From Geomonas oryzae (GTDB taxonomy: Bacteria > Desulfobacterota > Desulfuromonadia > Geobacterales > Geobacteraceae), in NCBI RefSeq assembly GCF_004117875.1, contig NZ_RAHW01000002.1, positions 682,001 through 746,000 on the forward strand: a stretch of DNA of 64,000 nt. Direction: 5' to 3'. The translations under genes were made by a program, and so were the position numbers. The notes below the pieces were generated by a model. The model saw only the letters and a program-made list of their open reading frames with translations, had not been told where the DNA came from and did not search any database. Positions 15,668 to 26,773 of this stretch are shown piece by piece (position 1 is the first letter of the stretch; each line of letters starts with the position of its first letter).

Positions 15668-17008
15668 TCAGACGGCGAGCAGGTCGGGAACTCTCCCGCC
15701 GCGCTGCTCTTTCATGGTGCGCACCCTCTTGGTCAGGGCCGGTACGATCTCGAAGACGTCACCCACGATGCCGTAGGTGGCCACCTGGAAGATGGGGGCC
15801 TCGGGGTCGCGGTTGATGGCGATGACGACGTCCGAGTCCTGCATGCCGACCAGGTGCTGGATGGCGCCGGAGATGCCGCAGGCGATGTAGATCTTCGGCC
15901 GCACCGTTTTCCCGGTCTGCCCCACCTGGCGGCTGTGCGGCATCCACCCGGCGTCGACCGCGCTTCTCGACGCGCCTACCACGCCGCCCAGTTCATCGGC
16001 AAGCTCGTGCAGCATGGCGAAGTTCTCCTTCCCCATAAGGCCGCGTCCCCCCGACACGATGATCTCGGCCCCGGCGATGTCGATGTCCTTGCCACCCTTG
16101 TCGCTCACCGACTCGATCACCTTGGCGAGCACGTCCTCCTCGCGCAGGTCGTACTCCTCGTTGATCACGACACCGGTACGTCCGGCGGCCCTTTCCGGCA
16201 TCGCCATCACGTGGGGTCGCACCGTCGCCATCTGGGGACGGAACCGGTCGCACATGATGGTCGCCATGATGTTGCCGCCGAAGGCCGGGCGGGTCTGCAT
16301 GAGGTTTCGCTTGTCGTCGATGCCCAAGCCCGTGCAGTCGGCGGTGAGGCCTGTCTTCACGACGGTGGCGACCGCTCCGGCAAGGTCGCGCCCCTGGCCG
16401 GTGGCGCCCATGAGGATCACCTCGGGGCGATGCTTGCCGATCAGGTGGCAGAGCGCATCGCAGAAGGGCTTGGTGCGGTAGTGCTCGAAGACCTGGGCGT
16501 CCAGCACGATGGCCTGCTCGGCACCGTAGCTGAAGGCCTCATCGCAGAGCTCTCCCACGCCGTAGCCGATGATCACCGCGGAGAGCGGGACCTGGAGCTT
16601 CTTTGCCAGGTCGGCGCCCGCGCCCAGAAGCTCCCAGGAGACCTTGGCGACTTCGCCCTCGTACTGCTCGATGAAGACCCATACGCCGCGATAGGTTGCG
16701 AGCATCTCACGCAGCTTCTTTTCCGCCGGATCGAGTTCCTCCTCCGCCTGACCGTGCTGCGCCTCCCACTGTTTCAGGAGCTCAAGCTCTTCCGGCGTGT
16801 AGAACATCTCCAGGGCCCCGGCCGCGCAGACCTTCACGCACTTCGCGCAACCGATGCACTTCTCGGCATGGATCGAAGGCTCCCCCGCCTCGTTCATCAG
16901 GATCCCGCTTACCGGGCAGGAACTCTCGCAGCGGGCGCCGCAGGCTATGCACTTGCCGGCGACGAGGCGCGCTATGCCGCGCGGTTTCTTGATCTTCTTG
17001 CTGTCCAT
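15668..17008 (-). CDS. etfA: ETF alpha subunit with N-terminal ferredoxin domain
   Basis: 446 aa, about 120 longer than a standard EtfA. Residues 15-70 carry two [4Fe-4S] motifs ([13 protein letters not shown] and [12 protein letters not shown]). After a linker comes the ETF alpha/beta domain. The C-terminal FAD signature is [19 protein letters not shown], then [20 protein letters not shown]. Fused ferredoxin domains are known in EtfA of several anaerobes, including flavin-bifurcating complexes, and give an extra electron port. It lies 16 bases after its etfB and upstream of the membrane oxidoreductase gene. Whether this ETF bifurcates cannot be decided by eye. Confidence 0.92.
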   Translation of the reverse strand: MDSKKIKKPRGIARLVAGKCIACGARCESSCPVSGILMNEAGEPSIHAEKCIGCAKCVKVCAAGALEMFYTPEELELLKQWEAQHGQAEEELDPAEKKLREMLATYRGVWVFIEQYEGEVAKVSWELLGAGADLAKKLQVPLSAVIIGYGVGELCDEAFSYGAEQAIVLDAQVFEHYRTKPFCDALCHLIGKHRPEVILMGATGQGRDLAGAVATVVKTGLTADCTGLGIDDKRNLMQTRPAFGGNIMATIMCDRFRPQMATVRPHVMAMPERAAGRTGVVINEEYDLREEDVLAKVIESVSDKGGKDIDIAGAEIIVSGGRGLMGKENFAMLHELADELGGVVGASRSAVDAGWMPHSRQVGQTGKTVRPKIYIACGISGAIQHLVGMQDSDVVIAINRDPEAPIFQVATYGIVGDVFEIVPALTKRVRTMKEQRGGRVPDLLAV

Positions 17009-17024
17009 GGCAACTCCTTGCAGG

Positions 17025-17837
17025 CTAAATCGCTAACAGGTCTTTGCTGAGCATCTTTTCGAGCAGCAGATGGGCGGTGCCGACGGGATCTCCGACCCCG
17101 TCCCCGATGATCTCACCCTGGTCGCGCTCGGGAGAGAAGATCTTGCTCACCCAGGTGGCCGACCCCTTGAGGCCGACGGTCTCGACGTCGAGCTTCAGCA
17201 CCTGGTTGTCCCATACGGTCACCTCGGTGAGTTCCGCGGTGAGACGCATCGGCACGGTTGGGTAGCGCGGCCGGTTCAGCTCCCGGACCGCGGTGATCAC
17301 CACGGGTAGCGGGGCCTCTACGATCTCGTGCCTCCCCTCGAGCTTTCTCCTGACCCGGATCCTCTTCTTGTCGAGGTCGAGCCATTCGATGCGGTCCACC
17401 AGGGTGAGCTGGGTGAAGCCCAAGCGGGTGGCGATCCCCGGTCCCACCTGGGCGGTGTCGCCGTCGATGGTCTGCTTGCCGCAGAAGACGATCCCCACCT
17501 CATCCTTTTCCGCGAGCCGCTCGATGGCCGCCGCGAGCACCTGGCTCGTGGCCAGGGTGTCGGCGCCGCCGAAGGCGCGGTCGGAGAGGAGGATGGCTTC
17601 GTCGACACCGAGGGCGCACGCCTTTTTGAGGGTGGCGACCGTGTTGGGCGGCCCCATCGAGAGGGCGACCGAGCGCAGCCCGTAGCGGTCCTTGAGCGCC
17701 AGCCCCTCCTCGAGGGCGTGGGTGTCGTAGGGGTTCACGATGAAGGGAATCCCCTCCCTCACCAGGGTGTTGGTGACCGGGTCGATCTTCACCTGGGTGG
17801 TGTCCGGCACCTGCTTGATACAGGAGATCACGAGCAT
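17025..17837 (-). CDS. etfB: electron transfer flavoprotein beta subunit (second pair)
   Basis: 270 aa. The start at 17837 (MLVISCIKQVPDTTQVKIDP) is chosen over a longer frame because AAGGAG lies just upstream and EtfB proteins begin here; the extra 46 residues would be read from a repeat. Family features include IPFIVNPYDTHALEEGLALK and the DGDTAQVGPGIATRLG segment. It pairs with the ferredoxin-fused EtfA downstream. A repeat-filled 200-bp gap separates it from sucD upstream, so it may have its own promoter. Confidence 0.93.
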   Translation of the reverse strand: MLVISCIKQVPDTTQVKIDPVTNTLVREGIPFIVNPYDTHALEEGLALKDRYGLRSVALSMGPPNTVATLKKACALGVDEAILLSDRAFGGADTLATSQVLAAAIERLAEKDEVGIVFCGKQTIDGDTAQVGPGIATRLGFTQLTLVDRIEWLDLDKKRIRVRRKLEGRHEIVEAPLPVVITAVRELNRPRYPTVPMRLTAELTEVTVWDNQVLKLDVETVGLKGSATWVSKIFSPERDQGEIIGDGVGDPVGTAHLLLEKMLSKDLLAI

Positions 17838-17920
17838 GACCTTCTCCTTCGCTTTGAACTGCGGGTGTGCTGTCGGTTCTGAGGCAATTCCTGCCTGGTT
17901 GTTCAAAATCAAATCCGCAG

Positions 17921-18016
17921 CCCCCTCTCCCGGAGGGAGAGGGAGAGCTGGATTTAGTTGAAATAGCTGGTGCAAGGAACTAACCGTCCAACTCCCCCCT
18001 TCGCAAAGGGGGGGAC
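17921..18016. repeat. partial family A hairpin plus family C repeat
   Basis: 17921-17946 is a bare CCCTCTCCCGGAGGGAGAGG hairpin. 17991-18016 is a family C unit, CCCCCCTTCGCAAAGGGGGG. Both fill the gap between etfB and sucD, and either could act as a transcription attenuator. Confidence 0.7.
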
Positions 18017-18039
18017 GTGAGGCCGTGTGCTGCGCTTCG

Positions 18040-18959
18040 TTAGACGGCGGCGGCCGCGGGGGCGGTCACGTAGTGGTGCGTGTTCTTGATGCCGGGACGA
18101 TAGATCTTCATGAGCGCCTGGGCCATCTCGGCGGGGGTCGCCGCGACGCTGATGCCACAGGACTCGAGCACCGCGACCTTCTCGGCCGCCGTTCCCTTGC
18201 CGCCGGAGATGATGGCGCCCGCATGCCCCATCCTCTTGCCCGGAGGGGCGGTGCGACCGGCGATGTAGGCCGCGACTGGCTTGGTCATGTGCTCCTTCAC
18301 GAAGTAGGCGGCTTCCTCCTCGGCGTAACCGCCGATCTCGCCGATCATGATGACCGCTTCGGTGTCCGGGTCCTCCTCGAACATCCTCAGACAGTCGAGG
18401 TGGCTCGTGCCGTTCACCGGGTCGCCGCCGATGCCGACGCAGGTGGACTGCCCCAGGCCGTAGCCGGTCAGCTGCCAGACCGCCTCGTAGGTGAGCGTGC
18501 CGCTTCGCGAGACGACGCCGACCTTGCCGGGCTTGTGGATGTAGCCGGGCATGATGCCGATCTTGCACTGGCCGGGGGTGATGACGCCGGGACAGTTGGG
18601 GCCGATGAGCCGCGTGTTTTTACCCTGCATGAACTGCTTCACCTTCACCATGTCGAGGACCGGAATCCCCTCGGTGATGCAACAGACAAGCTCGAGGCCC
18701 GCGTCGACCGCCTCCATGATGGAGTCCGCGGCGAACGGCGGCGGAACGTAGATGACGCTCGCGGTGGCGCCGGTCTCCCGGACCGCGTCGGCGACGGTGT
18801 TGAAGACGGGGAAGCCGTCCACCGTGGTCCCCCCTTTGCCCGGGGTGACCCCCCCGACCATCTGGGTGCCGTACTCGCGGGCGCCCTGCGCGTGGAAGAG
18901 ACCCGTGGACCCGGTTATGCCCTGGGTGATGACTTTGGTGTTTTTATCGACCAGGATGC

Positions 18960-18963
<4 letters not shown>
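18040..18963 (-). CDS. sucD: succinyl-CoA synthetase alpha subunit
   Basis: 307 aa. Begins [20 protein letters not shown] with the CoA-binding Rossmann motif. Later it shows [20 protein letters not shown] and the phosphohistidine region [14 protein letters not shown] (His in GHAGA). It overlaps sucC by four bases. The pair interconverts succinyl-CoA and succinate with ATP or GTP. Next to a probable succinyl-CoA-dependent CoA-transferase at 50679, this could also recharge the CoA donor for benzoate activation. Confidence 0.96.
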
Positions 18964-20138
<1,175 letters not shown>

Positions 20139-20510
20139 CCTTTTATCCTCCCAGGCGCGCGGCGCCTCCTCATATCGCCTGCCGCGCTCATCACAGTTGC
20201 CTCAAGGTCCCCATGCCGCTTCCGGCCGGGGTTCTGCGCCTTTTGGCATCCGCTACGGGGGTTTCAACAACTGTATTGCTCGCCTGCTGCGGTTTCCGTC
20301 AGCCCCCCTGGGGCCTCTAACGCATCGTATTCGGTTCATCGGTGTCCTCCGTCAGATTTTCGCCTGCCCGGAGTCGGATGCGGTACCTGCCGCTACCGGC
20401 CCTCACTTTACCGTTGACTGCTTTGGTTGCCCTCTTCTCCTGCCGCCGCCCTCACCCTACCCTCTCCCGGGGGGAGAGGGGATTGCAGGTGCCGTGGACA
20501 GTTTTTTCGC
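20139..20510. other. non-coding gap upstream of sucC, with partial family A repeat
   Basis: 20448-20482 holds a truncated family A unit (CCCTCACCC, then CCCTCTCCCGGGGGGAGAGG). The rest has no supported gene on either strand. It probably contains the sucCD promoter, but I see no convincing -35/-10 pair and no recognised riboswitch core. Confidence 0.5.
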
Positions 20511-22508
20511 CTACCCTGCCTGGGGGGAGAGCCTTTCCAGCAGGATCTCGGATACGTCGCGGGCTACGAGGAGTCCTTCGAGTTCGGCCCCCTTCACGCC
20601 GTCCTCGAACATGGTGAGACAGAACGGGCAGTTGGAGACGAGCACTCCGGCGCCGGTCGCGGCGGCCATCTGCACGCGCTTCACGCTGATGCGACTGCCG
20701 AGCTTCTCCTCCGCCATGATCCTGCCGCCGCCTGCGCCGCAGCAGAAGCTCTCCGCTTCCTTCCTTTCCATCTCCCGGATGTTGCCGCCCGCCGCCTGCA
20801 CCAGGGAGCGCGGCGCCTGGTAGGTCTCGTTGTAGCGACCGAGGTAGCAGGAGTCGTGGTAGGTGCACTCGAAGGCGCCCTTGTCGAGCTTCAGCTTCCC
20901 TTCCGTCACGAGCCGCTCCAGGTAGGTCGTGTAGTGCTCGGTCTCGATATCGAAGCCCAAGTTGCGGTAGTCCTTCGCCAGGGTGTTGAAGCAGTGCGGG
21001 CAGGCGGTGACCACCTTCTTCACGCCGTACCCCTTGATGGTCTCGATGTTCTCGGTCGCCAGGGTCTGGTACAGGTACTCGTTGCCGAGCTTGCGCATCG
21101 GCTCGCCGCAGCACTTCTCCTCCTTGCCGAGGATGCCGACCTTGATGCCCGCCGCGGCGCAGAGTTTCACGAAGTTCGTGGCCACCTTGATGTTGCGCTT
21201 GTCGAAGGAGGCGTAGCAGCCGACGAAATAGAGGATGTCGACCTCGGCGTCATCGGAGAGCTGGGTCACCGGCAGTCCCTCGGCCCAGTCGCCGCGTGAG
21301 GCGAAGGACATGCCGAGCGGGTTGCCGTTCACCTCGACGTTCCCCATCGCGGTGACCACCTCGTCGCCGGGGAACTCGCCCTCCATGAGGACGAGGTTTC
21401 GGCGGATATCGACCACCTTGTTGACGTGCTCTATGGCGGCGGGACAGATCTCCTGGCAGGCCCGGCAGGTGGTGCAGGACCAGAGGGCGTCTTTGCCGAC
21501 CGCCTCGACCAGGTTGTCCTCTACGGTCTCGCGGGCCACCTCGCCCAGTTGGGAGATCACCTTCATCGGTGAGAGCGGCTTCTCGGTCGCGTGCGCCGGG
21601 CAGCGGTCCTGGCAGCGCTTGCACTTGGTGCAGGCGTCGGTATCGAAGATGTCCTTCCAGGTCATATCGCCGATCTTCGCCGCGCCGAAGCTCTCGGCGT
21701 CACCCTCCATGTCGACGGTGACGAGCGCCCCCTTGGGGCCGAGCGGCGCGAAGAAGTAGTTGGCCGAGGTGGTGAAGATGTGGCGGAACTTGGTGAAGGG
21801 AATGGCGCAGATGAAGGCCGCCACCAGGGCGAAGTGGAACCACCAGAGACCGCGGTGCAACTGGGACAGGTTCTCCGACTGCAAGCCCGCGAGCGCCTTG
21901 GCGACCAGGAGTCCAACCGGCGACCAGAGCGCGAGGTCGGGCTGCTGCACCAGTTCGGTCGCCGCCATCCTGGCCCCCTCGATGAGGAAGCCGGTCAGGA
22001 TGATGGCGAAGAGGAGACAGTGCATGACCGCGTCGTCGCGGGTCGGCTCAAGGCCGTCCGGGCGCACCAGGTAGCGGCGCACGAAGAGGCCCGCCAGGGT
22101 GATCAGGGCGGCCAGGCCCGCTACGTCGAGCACGAGCGAGAAGACCTTGTAAAAGGTGCCGGTCAGGAAGCGCACGCCGAAGAATAGGTCGGTGCCGTCG
22201 GCCTGCAGCGCAACCAGGATGGTCCCGGCGAAGAGTGCTGCGAAGGACCAGAAGAAGAAGCCGTGGGCGAAACCGGGTCCCTTCACCTTGAGCACCCGGC
22301 TCTGCAAAAGGACGTTCTTCACCAGCATCGAGATGCGGGCCGAACGGTTGTCGGTCCGGTTCAGGGGTTTCCCCTTTCGGTAGATCCGCAGCCGCTGGTA
22401 ACCGTAATACCCGAGCAGCGCCAGGGCGGCGAAAGTGATCAGGTACATCGGGACCAGTACCGCGGCCCCGTGGCCTATGTTCCAATAGAGTTCGCGCGTC
22501 GCTTCCAT
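20511..22508 (-). CDS. membrane ETF:quinone oxidoreductase-like Fe-S protein (EMO type), copy 2
   Basis: 665 aa with the same architecture as the 648-aa protein at 13655: about five TM helices in residues 15-265 (NarI-like), then CTKCKRCQDRCPAHATE and CTTCRACQEICPAAIEH, then CCG domains with KCCGEPMRKLG/ACPHCFNTL and SFCCGAGGGRIMAEE/NCPFCLTMF. It lies in the operon after thiolase, 3-hydroxyacyl-CoA dehydrogenase and crotonase. The likely role is to accept electrons from an ETF during beta-oxidation and pass them to menaquinone. The two copies differ throughout, so they are old paralogues and not a recent duplication. Confidence 0.82.
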   Translation of the reverse strand: MEATRELYWNIGHGAAVLVPMYLITFAALALLGYYGYQRLRIYRKGKPLNRTDNRSARISMLVKNVLLQSRVLKVKGPGFAHGFFFWSFAALFAGTILVALQADGTDLFFGVRFLTGTFYKVFSLVLDVAGLAALITLAGLFVRRYLVRPDGLEPTRDDAVMHCLLFAIILTGFLIEGARMAATELVQQPDLALWSPVGLLVAKALAGLQSENLSQLHRGLWWFHFALVAAFICAIPFTKFRHIFTTSANYFFAPLGPKGALVTVDMEGDAESFGAAKIGDMTWKDIFDTDACTKCKRCQDRCPAHATEKPLSPMKVISQLGEVARETVEDNLVEAVGKDALWSCTTCRACQEICPAAIEHVNKVVDIRRNLVLMEGEFPGDEVVTAMGNVEVNGNPLGMSFASRGDWAEGLPVTQLSDDAEVDILYFVGCYASFDKRNIKVATNFVKLCAAAGIKVGILGKEEKCCGEPMRKLGNEYLYQTLATENIETIKGYGVKKVVTACPHCFNTLAKDYRNLGFDIETEHYTTYLERLVTEGKLKLDKGAFECTYHDSCYLGRYNETYQAPRSLVQAAGGNIREMERKEAESFCCGAGGGRIMAEEKLGSRISVKRVQMAAATGAGVLVSNCPFCLTMFEDGVKGAELEGLLVARDVSEILLERLSPQAG

Positions 22509-22530
22509 GAATCACCTCGCTGTACATAGA

Positions 22531-22565
22531 ACGTTCTACGTTCTAAGTTCTACGTTCTACGTTTC
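22531..22565. repeat. five tandem 7-mers, ACGTTCT
   Basis: ACGTTCT, ACGTTCT, AAGTTCT, ACGTTCT, ACGTTTC follow each other without gaps in the 64-bp space between the crotonase stop and the EMO-like start. It is a simple-sequence repeat, possibly variable in copy number, lying 22 bp upstream of the EMO-like start codon. Confidence 0.75.
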
Positions 22566-22572
22566 ATGCTGC

Positions 22573-23355
22573 TCAGGCGCCGATGAAGGCGGGTTTCCTC
22601 TTCTGCACGAATGCGGTCATCCCCTCTTTCTGATCCTGGCTCGCGAAGAGGGAGGCGAAGCTGATCGCCTCGTGGTTCATGCCTTCGGTAAGCGCCATGT
22701 CCAGACCGCTTTTCACGGCTTCCTTGGCGCGGGCCACTCCGAGAATTCCGTTGCCTGCGATCTTCGCCGCGGTCTCGAGGGCCTCTTCCAACAGGCGGTC
22801 CGCCGGAAAGACGGCGGCCACCAGCCCCCAGCTCTTTGCCTGGGCGGCATCGATGACCTTGCCCAGGAAGATCAGTTCATTGGCGCGGTACCTCCCCACC
22901 AGACGGGGCAGGTTCTGCGTTCCGCCGAAGCCGGGCATGATGCCGAGGGTGACTTCGGGGAGACCGAGCTTCGCGTTCTCCGAGGCGTAGGCGAAGTCGC
23001 AGGCAAGCGCGAGCTCCAGCCCGCCGCCGAGGGCGAAGCCGTTCACCGCGGCGATCACCGGCTTTCTCACCCGGCCGATCAGCGCCATAAGCTGCTGCCC
23101 CTTCTTCGCGAAGGTGAGCGCCTGCTCCACGTTGTAGTCCGCCATGGCGGCGATGTCCGCACCGGCCACGAAGGCCTTCTCGCCAGCACCGGTAAGCACC
23201 ACGGCGCGCACGGTTCGGTCCAGGTCGAGCACCTCGAAGGCGTGCAACAGTTCGTCGAGCACTTCCTCGTTCAGGCTGTTCAGCACCTTCGGACGGTTCA
23301 CCGTGAGGAGCGCGACCCCTTCCTTTTTCTCCAAGAGCAGATTCTGGTATGGCAT
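22573..23355 (-). CDS. crt: enoyl-CoA hydratase (crotonase)
   Basis: 260 aa. The start at 23355 (MPYQNLLLEKKEGVALLTVN) is where the crotonase fold begins, 11 bases after the hbd stop; the open frame runs further upstream but only as a shadow of hbd. Oxyanion-hole segments AFVAGADIAAM and NGFALGGGLELALACD are intact, and the two catalytic Glu positions are present in LGLPEVTLGIMPGFGGTQ. Downstream of thiolase and 3-hydroxybutyryl-CoA dehydrogenase, it most likely hydrates crotonyl-CoA, the product of glutaconyl-CoA decarboxylation, to 3-hydroxybutyryl-CoA. Confidence 0.92.
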   Translation of the reverse strand: MPYQNLLLEKKEGVALLTVNRPKVLNSLNEEVLDELLHAFEVLDLDRTVRAVVLTGAGEKAFVAGADIAAMADYNVEQALTFAKKGQQLMALIGRVRKPVIAAVNGFALGGGLELALACDFAYASENAKLGLPEVTLGIMPGFGGTQNLPRLVGRYRANELIFLGKVIDAAQAKSWGLVAAVFPADRLLEEALETAAKIAGNGILGVARAKEAVKSGLDMALTEGMNHEAISFASLFASQDQKEGMTAFVQKRKPAFIGA

Positions 23356-23366
23356 GGCGCTCCCCC

Positions 23367-24211
<845 letters not shown>

Positions 24212-24215
<4 letters not shown>

Positions 24216-25399
24216 ATTGCCTCCTGGACCGACTCGATGATGACCGCGACCGCCTCGCCGCCGCCGATGCAGAGGGTGGCGAGACCGTAACGGGCTTTTC
24301 GTTTTTTGAGCTCCCTGACGAGGGTCGCGGTGATGCGCGCGCCGCTGGCGCCCAGGGGGTGGCCGATGGCGACGGCGCCGCCGTTAACGTTCACCTTCTC
24401 CGGGTCGATGCCGAGCTTCTTGCAGGCGATGAGCGGCACCGCGGCGAAGGCCTCGTTGATCTCGAAGAGGTCGATGTCGGCGACGGAGAGCCCAGCCTTG
24501 ACGCACGCCTTCTCGATAGCGCCCACCGGAGCCTCGGTGAAGTCGTCCGGGTGGACGCTGTTGGTCGCGTAGGCGACCAGGCGCGCCTTGGGTTTCAGGC
24601 CGTACTTCTTGAGGGCTGCGGGGCCGGCAAGAAGCGTCATCCCGGCGCCGTCGTTGATGGTCGACGCGTTCCCGGCGGTGATGGTCCCCTCCTTCTTGAA
24701 GGCGGCGCGCAGCTCGGGGAGTTTCTTGAAGTCGACCTTGAACGGTTCCTCGTCGTCGGTCACCAGCGTCTCGCCGCTGCGGGTTTTCTTGGTGACCGGC
24801 ACGATCTCGTCGGTGAAGACGCCGTCTCTTTGAGCCGCCTGCGCCTTCATGTAGGAGGCGATCGCGTAGGTGTCCTGTGTGGAACGGGTGAGGCCGTTCT
24901 TCTCCGCGCTCGCCTCGGCGATCACCCCCATGTGGCTGCCGCTGTAGGGGTCGATGAGGCCGTCGTGCACGAGAAGGTCGAGCATTTCGGCGTTTCCCAT
25001 CCGGTAGCCGTAGCGCCCCTTGGTGAGCGCGTAGGGAGCGAGGGACATGTTCTCCATGCCGCCCGCAAGGACCAAGTCGGCGTCGCCAAGGCGGATCGAG
25101 CCCGCGCCTAGCATGATCGCCTTCAATCCCGAGCCGCAGACCTTGTTGATGGTGAGAGCCGGGACGTTGTCAGGGAGCCCCGCGTAGCGCATCGCCTGCC
25201 TTGCCGGAGCCTGACCGCTGCCGCCGGAGAGGACCTGTCCCACGATGACCTCGTCCACGGCATCCGCCGGAAGCCCGGTGCGATTCAGGATTTCCTTTAT
25301 GACGGTTGCGGCGAGACGGGGGGCCTCGACATCGGAAAGAGCGCCACCAAACGATCCCAACGGTGTTCTCAGTGACTCGACCAGGTAGACCTCGGACAT
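24212..25399 (-). CDS. acetyl-CoA C-acetyltransferase (thiolase)
   Basis: 395 aa. The nucleophile Cys lies in [15 protein letters not shown], with the second motif [20 protein letters not shown] and the third Cys in [14 protein letters not shown]. It is the first gene of the thiolase-hbd-crt operon and probably cleaves acetoacetyl-CoA to two acetyl-CoA. The upstream region carries the GGTA-N6-TACC type operator (25459-25472) next to a TTGACT -35, so it is likely co-regulated with bamA and bamQ. A second thiolase (57204) is the better candidate for 3-oxopimelyl-CoA. Confidence 0.93.
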
Positions 25400-25458
25400 G
25401 GTGTTTCTCCTCTTGGTGCGGCGCCTAAAGCGACCCGCCCGGCATTAGTTGGTAAACA

Positions 25459-25485
25459 AGTACTACAATACCAATTTACAGTCAA
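25459..25485 (-). promoter_or_regulatory. promoter and shared operator of the thiolase operon
   Basis: On the minus strand a TTGACT -35 (25480-25485) is followed, 7 bases on, by GGTATTGTAGTACT (25459-25472), one mismatch from GGTA-N6-TACC. A -10-like TACTTG follows a 17-bp spacer. The same motif at the same distance from the -35 occurs at 48798, 49357 and 61820. Confidence 0.6.
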
Positions 25486-25583
25486 CAAAAAAAGAGAACG
25501 GTGTTACATAAAATTTTGTGTTTGGGATCCTAGTCTACAGCACGCGCGGACATGAGCCCTCCAGCCTACAGTAAAACGGGCAT

Positions 25584-25667
25584 CCCTCCCTCCGGAGGGG
25601 GGAGGTCAAGAGGGGGGACCGACGAGCACTTCCCCCTCCCTGTCCCTCCCCCTCCGGGGGCGGGGAC
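25584..25667. repeat. family B palindromic repeat, copy 1
   Basis: About 85 bp. CCCTCCCTCCGGAGGGGGGA, then AGGTCAAGAGGGGGGA, a short centre, and the complementary CCCCCTCCCTGTCCCTCCCC followed by CTCCGGGGG. Other copies are at 35021 and 56201, with a fragment at 33168-33189. Confidence 0.8.
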
Positions 25668-25694
25668 CCTGGGCGACGTCGTCCGAAAAAGCAT

Positions 25695-25801
25695 CGTTCC
25701 CACGGTCCACCGTGGGAACGAAAGCCATGGACGCTCCAGCGTCCGCTGTACGAGACGCGGGAGCGTCTCCAGATTGCGTTCCCACGCTGGAGCGTGGGAA
25801 C
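25695..25801. repeat. nested palindromes with GTTCCCACG arms (family D)
   Basis: 12-bp arms CGTTCCCACGGT/ACCGTGGGAACG around CC (25695-25720) and 11-bp arms GTTCCCACGCT/AGCGTGGGAAC around GG (25778-25801) flank smaller GACGCTCCAGCGTC-type dyads. It is a compact compound palindrome just downstream of the amidohydrolase gene. It looks like a REP/BIME-type element and may also stop transcription. Confidence 0.75.
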
Positions 25802-25872
25802 CATTTTCTTTTCGCTAACAGTTGATGCCGTGCTCACCCCTTCGAACCGCACCGGCCGCAAGGGATCATAGC

Positions 25873-26772
25873 TTAATCAATCCCTCCGTGAAGCGCGTTC
25901 CCCATGAGCCTGCGCGGATTCTCCACGCAGACCTTGCGCAGCACCTCTGCGGGGAGCCCCAGGTCGCATAGCGCATCCAGGTATTGCAGGGAGCCCGCGA
26001 CCTTGTAGAGGATGGCGTCACTCCCGAAGCAGACCCGATCCTGATACTCCACGATGAAATCGCGGTAGCTCGCGGGATTCTCCCTCATGTGCGAAAGAAG
26101 ACCGGAAAAGTCGGTAAAGACATTCGGGTAGCGGTCGAGGAACGGGGCGAACGCCTTCCTGCCGATCCCGAAATGGGGGATGTTAATCCGCACCTTGGGG
26201 AAGTCAGCCAGGAGGGCCGTCACTATGTCACCGTAACGCCTTGCATCGATGTGATAGAGGACGGTGAGATTGTTTCGCTCGGCAAAAGAGAAGATCTCCC
26301 ACTCCCTCCTGCGGTACTGCGCCACGGTGATGCCGAAGGTGTCGGGCACCCCCTTCACGCCGAGGTCATTTCCTGAATCCGGGAGATAGATCCCCTTTAT
26401 GCCGCAAAACCCCTCCTCCACGTACCGGGCCAGGGTAGCCTGCACGTCTCCCCAGAGGTAGCGGGTGTCGAGCAGCGGAACGATGGCCCCTTTGGAGTGT
26501 CGCGCGTGTGCGAGGAGGTCACTCGCCTCGTCAAAGAGGGCATCGCCGCGGTTGTCCACCCAGTCCGGAACCAGTCCCCAGATCTGCTCCGCATCGAAGC
26601 GGTCGTTGACCATCCCCGCCACGGCGACATGCCCGATCCCCCTCCCCCGAAGCCGCTCCAGTTGCTGAGCGACGTCCCCCGCGAGGGCCTTCGAGGTGAA
26701 ACAGTGGGCATGAACGTCGATGATGGCGGACTCGATCCCCACCTCGCGCATCTTCGTCTCCGATCCGCCCAT
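25873..26772 (-). CDS. amidohydrolase-2 family metal-dependent hydrolase or decarboxylase
   Basis: 299 aa. The start at 26772 is chosen since the upstream crotonase stops at 26774 with AAGGGGC before it. The TIM-barrel signature is seen: IIDVHAHCF at the N-terminus (HxH metal pair), TVLYHIDARRYG, INIPHFGIGRKAF (barrel His) and DRVCFGSDAILY (late Asp). Known members of this family include ACMSD-type decarboxylases and lactone or ring hydrolases. The reaction here is unknown. It is last in the large bam operon, and a second family member lies at 56333, also beside bam genes, so both probably act on pathway intermediates or by-products. Confidence 0.75.
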   Translation of the reverse strand: MGGSETKMREVGIESAIIDVHAHCFTSKALAGDVAQQLERLRGRGIGHVAVAGMVNDRFDAEQIWGLVPDWVDNRGDALFDEASDLLAHARHSKGAIVPLLDTRYLWGDVQATLARYVEEGFCGIKGIYLPDSGNDLGVKGVPDTFGITVAQYRRREWEIFSFAERNNLTVLYHIDARRYGDIVTALLADFPKVRINIPHFGIGRKAFAPFLDRYPNVFTDFSGLLSHMRENPASYRDFIVEYQDRVCFGSDAILYKVAGSLQYLDALCDLGLPAEVLRKVCVENPRRLMGNALHGGID

Positions 26773-26773
26773 A

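Noticed and set aside
14057..17050. Very long plus-strand open frame (997 codons)
   Set aside because: It lies antisense to the Fe-S oxidoreductase and ETF genes. In GC-rich DNA the complementary frame of a real gene often lacks stops. The translation is His/Asp/Arg-rich with no motif.
22531..22565. CRISPR array
   Set aside because: Units are only 7 bp with no spacers, and no cas genes are near. No CRISPR array was seen anywhere in the window.
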